Assembly: GCF_037892545.1 (NCBI RefSeq) | Contig: NZ_JBBKBG010000012.1 | Span: 1-64,000 of the forward strand | Direction of reading: 5' to 3' | Length of the DNA stretch: 64,000 bases | Source of the DNA: Pseudogracilibacillus sp037892545 | GTDB lineage: Bacteria; Bacillota; Bacilli; Bacillales; Amphibacillaceae | Shown: piece after piece, positions 60,428-64,000 of the stretch | Layout: every line of letters starts with the position of its first letter | Position numbering within the stretch: position 1 is the stretch's first letter | Made by a program: the position numbers and the translations under genes | Notes under the pieces: generated by a model | Database searches by the model: none | The model's input: only the letters and a program-made list of their open reading frames with translations | Told to the model about the DNA's origin: nothing

Positions 60428-61579
60428 ATGAATATGTCTACGAGGTTTATAAAATTTATCGGCGGCAAAAACCTACTTTTCGGCTTATTAACATTATTGT
60501 TATTAGGTGTCGTCATCATGATATATAATAAAATTTCATTCGTATTTCAGCCGCTTTTTATTATATTATCAACGATTGTTCCACCTGTTATTCTCGCATT
60601 TATTGCGTACTATTTGTTAAATCCAATTGTAAATTTATTAGAAAAGGCGAAAATAAATCGGTTATGGGGAATTATTATTATCATTACTGGTTTCACTGGG
60701 ATCGTAACCGGACTGTTATTTATTATTATTCCAATTATTTCTAGGCAAGTGAAAGAATTTGCCACTAATTTCCCTAATTATATTGAAACATTAAGTGAGG
60801 CAATTCAAAGTTTACTACATAAGTCTATTTTAGAACCGTATTATGATGAGGCAATGAAATGGATTGATACGAACTTAGGTGATTTATCGACAGAACTTAT
60901 GACGAATGTAGGAAGCGCGATTGACGGGGTAGCGAGTGTTGCGCAGACGCTTACGACAATCGGGATTACACTTGGTACATTTCCATTTGTACTTTTTTTC
61001 TTATTGAAAGACGCATCGAAGTTTAAAGAATATTGTTTACAGTTATTCCCTAAAAAATTTCGCCATGATATTCAAGAAATCTTAAACCAAATGGATACAC
61101 AAGTTGGGTCGTATATTCGAGGACAAATTCTCGTTGCATTTTGTATTGGTGTGCTATTATTTATTGGTTATATCATCATCGGCTTAGACTATGCAATTAT
61201 TTTAGCTTCTGTTGCGGCAGTGACGAGTGTTGTGCCGTATTTAGGGCCGATTATTGCGATTACACCAGCAATTATTATTGCAATCGTTACGTCACCTTGG
61301 TTATTAGTGAAATTAGCAATTGTATGGGCAGTTGTCCAATTTTTAGAAGGACATTTTATTTCACCGAACGTGATGGGAAAGACGATGCAAATCCATCCAT
61401 TAACGATTATTTTTGTATTATTAGTTGCTGGAAAGCTATTTGGAATTTTCGGGATGATTTTAGCCATTCCAGGGTACGCATTATTGAAAGTACTCATAAC
61501 GTACTTTTTCCAGAAGTTTAAAATTCGTTATAATAAATTTTATGAAGAAGGATACGAACAGGAAGAGATAGAACAGTAA
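60428..61579 (+). CDS. AI-2E/PerM family transporter
   Basis: 383-aa protein with about eight membrane segments. The family motifs are FIAYYLLNPIVNLLEKAKINRLWG near residue 60 (in pieces), the long central amphipathic region, and PYLGPIIAITPAIIIA with the C-terminal SPNVMGKTMQIHPLTIIFVLL. Some relatives export AI-2 and others are Na+/H+ antiporters, so the substrate is open. In-frame ATGs at 60422 and 60428 compete; GGGAGAG spacing favours the latter. A bidirectional terminator follows. Confidence 0.85.
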   Translation: MNMSTRFIKFIGGKNLLFGLLTLLLLGVVIMIYNKISFVFQPLFIILSTIVPPVILAFIAYYLLNPIVNLLEKAKINRLWGIIIIITGFTGIVTGLLFIIIPIISRQVKEFATNFPNYIETLSEAIQSLLHKSILEPYYDEAMKWIDTNLGDLSTELMTNVGSAIDGVASVAQTLTTIGITLGTFPFVLFFLLKDASKFKEYCLQLFPKKFRHDIQEILNQMDTQVGSYIRGQILVAFCIGVLLFIGYIIIGLDYAIILASVAAVTSVVPYLGPIIAITPAIIIAIVTSPWLLVKLAIVWAVVQFLEGHFISPNVMGKTMQIHPLTIIFVLLVAGKLFGIFGMILAIPGYALLKVLITYFFQKFKIRYNKFYEEGYEQEEIEQ

Positions 61580-61581
61580 AC

Positions 61582-61640
61582 TAAAAAGCTAGGAAATAAT
61601 TAGAGCAGACTTTCGCCTAATTTTCCCTAGCTTTTTTTAA
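61582..61640. terminator. bidirectional terminator
   Basis: AAAAAGCTAGGAAAT (from 61583) and TTTCCCTAGCTTTTTT (ending near 61638) form a long stem between the convergent AI-2E and DsbA-family genes. Confidence 0.8.
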
Positions 61641-61646
61641 AAATAT

Positions 61647-62360
61647 TTATTTTTCGGGAATGTCGCACCCATCTGAACCGCAAGTATCCTCAGTGGTTCC
61701 AATTGTTTGGAATGGGGATGTTTGTCTTTCTTCTTCCCACACTTGTTGTAATGCTTGTGTGAATGTTTCTGTCGGTTGTGCTCCTGAAATAGCATATTTT
61801 CGATTCATAATAAAAAATGGTACGCCGGTTATTTGGAATTGTGTTGCTTCCTGTAAATCGGTTTCTACTTCTTCGCGGAATGCTTGTTCATTACGTAATG
61901 TTGCGAATGCTTCTTCTTTTTCTAATCCAACAGAAGCGGCAATTTCCACTAGTTCATCTATATTGCCAACATCTTTTGACTCGAGAAAGTGGGCACGTAA
62001 TAATGCTTCAGCAATAGCGGCACCTTTTCCTTTTGATTCAGCAAACTTTGCTAAACGATGGGCATCGAAAGTATTCGTCTGTTTCATCGTATCGAATTGA
62101 AAATCTAGTCCTACAAGGTTGGCTTGTTGTTTTATATGATTGGTCATTTGTTTCACTTGTTCGATCGATCCAAATTTCTTCGCTAATGTTTCATAATAAT
62201 CTTGTCCATTATAAAGTGGTGCATTTGGATTTAATTGATAACTTTTGAATATTACCTCTACCTCTTCTTTATGAGGGAAGTTAGCCATAGCCTCTTCTAA
62301 TTTTCTCTTTCCTATATAGCAAAAAGGACATACATAATCAGACCATACTTCAATTTTCAT
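61647..62360 (-). CDS. DsbA family oxidoreductase (FrnE-like)
   Basis: 237-aa cytoplasmic thioredoxin-fold protein. The N-terminal VWSDYVCPFCYIGKRKLEEA carries the CPFC redox motif at residues 12-15, an inserted helical domain follows, and the cis-Pro loop is ITGVPFFIMNRKYAISGAQ. There is no signal peptide. A second cysteine pair, in DTCGSDGCD near the C-terminus, resembles that of FrnE from stress-tolerant bacteria. It probably acts in thiol-disulfide exchange or isomerisation. Confidence 0.88.
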   Translation of the reverse strand: MKIEVWSDYVCPFCYIGKRKLEEAMANFPHKEEVEVIFKSYQLNPNAPLYNGQDYYETLAKKFGSIEQVKQMTNHIKQQANLVGLDFQFDTMKQTNTFDAHRLAKFAESKGKGAAIAEALLRAHFLESKDVGNIDELVEIAASVGLEKEEAFATLRNEQAFREEVETDLQEATQFQITGVPFFIMNRKYAISGAQPTETFTQALQQVWEEERQTSPFQTIGTTEDTCGSDGCDIPEK

Positions 62361-62520
62361 TTGTATATTCTCCTTTATCGTTTATACGTTCAATATACCA
62401 TTTATTTTTATACGACGTAAAAATATTGGCTTAATATGTCGGAAAGACATTTACATGAGAGGGGCTTTTCGCTTAAAATGTACAATGGGAGTTTGGAACT
62501 TATAGTAGAGGGATGAGAAC

Positions 62521-63645
62521 ATGCACAAGAACATAATGAAAGTACTACCAGGATTACTCCTCTGCTTTGTTGTTATGGTACTCGGTATTTACGGAGCAGA
62601 ACTAATTGGTGTGATGATGAAGCAGATGAATGTAATTGCACCAGAAAGTAATACGCCAATTTCAGGAATTTTCGTAGCAATTATTATCGGGATGATGATT
62701 CGAAACGTATTTGGTATGAAGGAAATATTTACTTTTGGTATGAAATTTTCTGTAAAACGTTTATTACGTTTCGGGATTATTTTGTTAGGGTTACGACTTA
62801 GTTTAGTAGAAGCGGTAAAATTGGGGGCATTTGGTATCCCGCTTATTATTGCTTGTATCGCTTCAGGCTTTTTCTTAACGATTTATTTAACGAAGAAAAT
62901 GCAACAATCGACTCGTCTTGGGTTGTTAATTGCAACTGGAACAGGTATTTGTGGGGTAACAGCGATTATGGCAACAGCCCCTGTTTTGAAAGCGAAAGAT
63001 AATGAAATATCGTATGCGGTAGCGAATATTACTATTTTTGGGTTAACCGGGATGGTTTTATATCCGTTGTTGGCTCATTTTTTATTTGCAGACGATCCGA
63101 TTAAAACGGGAATGTTTTTAGGCACTGCAATTCATGATACTGCACAAGTAACTGGTGCAGCACTGATCCATGCACAAATGTTTCAAATGGATGATGTTTT
63201 GGATGTTGCTACTGTGACAAAATTAACGCGTAATTTATTCATTGTCGTGATGATTCCTCTCGTTTCATTTTTATATTTTAAAGGAAAAGGAACGACTGAA
63301 GGAGAAAACGCGCCAAAATGGTATACATTTCTTCCATTATTCGTTATTGGTTTTTTATGTTTCTCACTCATTCGCACGGTTGGAGATGCTACATTAGAAA
63401 GTACTGGTGCAGCATTCGGGATGTTAAACACATCTTTATGGGAAATGATATATACAAAAGGAAGTAATTTCGGGACGACGTATTTACTAGGGATGGCGAT
63501 GGCAGGTGTTGGATTATCGACTGATTTCCGGATGCTTAAAGGAATCGGTTGGAAGCCATTTTATATTGGATTGACAGCAGCGTTAACAGTTGGATGTGTT
63601 AGTGCTATGTTAATAAGCTTATTCGGAGGATACGTACATATGTAA
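62521..63645 (+). CDS. YeiH family putative sulfate exporter (UPF0324)
   Basis: 374-aa membrane protein with about ten hydrophobic segments. YeiH-family features are SGIFVAIIIGMMIRNVFG (near residue 48), LLRFGIILLGLRLSL and GTGICGVTAIMATAPVLKAK, then TAIHDTAQVTGAAL. The family name rests on weak functional evidence. It lies far from the sulfate-uptake operon. A terminator follows at 63654. Confidence 0.85.
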   Translation: MHKNIMKVLPGLLLCFVVMVLGIYGAELIGVMMKQMNVIAPESNTPISGIFVAIIIGMMIRNVFGMKEIFTFGMKFSVKRLLRFGIILLGLRLSLVEAVKLGAFGIPLIIACIASGFFLTIYLTKKMQQSTRLGLLIATGTGICGVTAIMATAPVLKAKDNEISYAVANITIFGLTGMVLYPLLAHFLFADDPIKTGMFLGTAIHDTAQVTGAALIHAQMFQMDDVLDVATVTKLTRNLFIVVMIPLVSFLYFKGKGTTEGENAPKWYTFLPLFVIGFLCFSLIRTVGDATLESTGAAFGMLNTSLWEMIYTKGSNFGTTYLLGMAMAGVGLSTDFRMLKGIGWKPFYIGLTAALTVGCVSAMLISLFGGYVHM

Positions 63646-63651
63646 AAAAAG

Positions 63652-63687
63652 ATGGAGACATATTGGATTGTGTCTCCTTTTTTTTAT
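63652..63687 (+). terminator. terminator after the YeiH-like gene
   Basis: GGAGACA (63654-63660) pairs with TGTCTCC (63671-63677), followed by a T run. Confidence 0.8.
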
Positions 63688-63756
63688 GTATATAGTTGTA
63701 ATTCGTACATATCTAATTAAGTTATATTGAAATAATAAATATTTAAAACAGATATA

Positions 63757-63785
63757 TTGAAATAGAGATAATTTTTGTGTAAGAT
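63757..63785 (+). promoter_or_regulatory. sigma-A promoter of the YceI gene
   Basis: TTGAAA (63757-63762), 17-bp spacer, TAAGAT (63780-63785). Two direct copies of TATATTGAAATA-like sequence (near 63723 and 63753) lie at and upstream of the -35. Confidence 0.55.
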
Positions 63786-63817
63786 ATATATATCAATTAA
63801 AAAAGGGGATAGAAATA

Positions 63818-64000
63818 ATGACAAAGTGGAATGTAGATACAACGCATACAAACGTAGTTTTTTCAGTAAGACATATGATGGTATCAAAAGTTAGAGGTTC
63901 TTTTGGTAGTTTACAAGGATCTGTAGAAGGAGACGTACACGAACTAACAGGTGCAAAAATCAACTTTGAAATCGATGTTAACTCTATCGATACAAAAAAC
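63818..64000 (+). CDS. YceI family protein (partial, cut by window end)
   Basis: The first 61 residues of a YceI-like lipocalin-fold protein: MTKWNVDTTHTNVVFSVRHM, then VSKVRGSFGSLQGSVEGDV and KINFEIDVNSIDTKN. The opening W-x-V-D-x-x-H-x-x-V-x-F-x-V-x-H is the family signature. YceI proteins bind isoprenoid quinones or similar lipids. There is no signal peptide, so it is cytoplasmic. AAAAGGGG precedes the ATG. The rest lies beyond 64000. Confidence 0.88.
   Translation, partial: MTKWNVDTTHTNVVFSVRHMMVSKVRGSFGSLQGSVEGDVHELTGAKINFEIDVNSIDTKN

Overview
The window is a 64 kb piece of chromosome from a low-GC, Gram-positive, spore-former-type bacterium of the family Bacillaceae. This rests on AT-rich codon use, strong AGGAGG-type ribosome sites with frequent GTG/TTG starts, sigma-A promoters, TPP and preQ1 riboswitches, and the close match of many proteins and gene orders to Bacillus subtilis (cysH-cysP-sat-cysC-ylnDEF, hom-thrC-thrB, YisP, YpjP, YhgE, HemAT, LipM, Spx). 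No rRNA, tRNA, prophage, insertion sequence or CRISPR array was seen.

Layout. 0.3-0.9 kb: a QueT queuosine-precursor transporter under a probable preQ1 riboswitch. 1-10.7 kb: a complete assimilatory sulfate reduction block: cysJI (sulfite reductase), a tiny YezD-family gene, cysH, the sulfate permease cysP, sat, cysC and three siroheme genes that supply the CysI cofactor. cysJ and cysH each follow an intrinsic terminator that overlaps the same 23-nt element, an apparent transcription-attenuation switch. 10.9-19.5 kb: a PH-domain protein, a lipoprotein serpin, an MBL hydrolase, lipM-lipA, a DnaA-box-rich spacer, and a TetR/YhgE pair sharing an operator. 19.6-23 kb: metA, a ferritin-like protein, and a MarR/WrbA/flavin-reductase group. 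23.2-23.6 kb is a 21-bp tandem array. 23.7-31.4 kb: an MFS exporter, a globin-coupled chemoreceptor with a zinc-binding tail, a TrpXYZ-like ABC importer and a DUF418 protein. 31.6-34.8 kb: the threonine operon. 35.5-36.2 kb is a 51-bp tandem array. 36.2-43 kb: an AAA+ ATPase, YisP, a membrane-anchored lethal-factor-like metalloprotease, an HssRS-like two-component system and deoC. 43.9-48.3 kb: bioY-bioB, and thiD-thiM-thiE under a TPP riboswitch. 48.4-64 kb: a tubby-like protein, YpjP, a TetR/Spx-like operon, HtpX, RecQ, MgtC, GlpD with a leader terminator, a DHH-CBS-tRNA nucleotidyltransferase fusion, an AI-2E-family permease, a FrnE-like DsbA protein, a YeiH-type exporter and the start of a YceI gene.

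The most noteworthy signals are the shared cysJ/cysH leader element, an Spx paralogue with both redox cysteines replaced, a family of large nested palindromes in intergenic spaces, the DnaA-box cluster near 15.7-15.9 kb, and two tandem arrays that stay open in several frames but do not look like genes.
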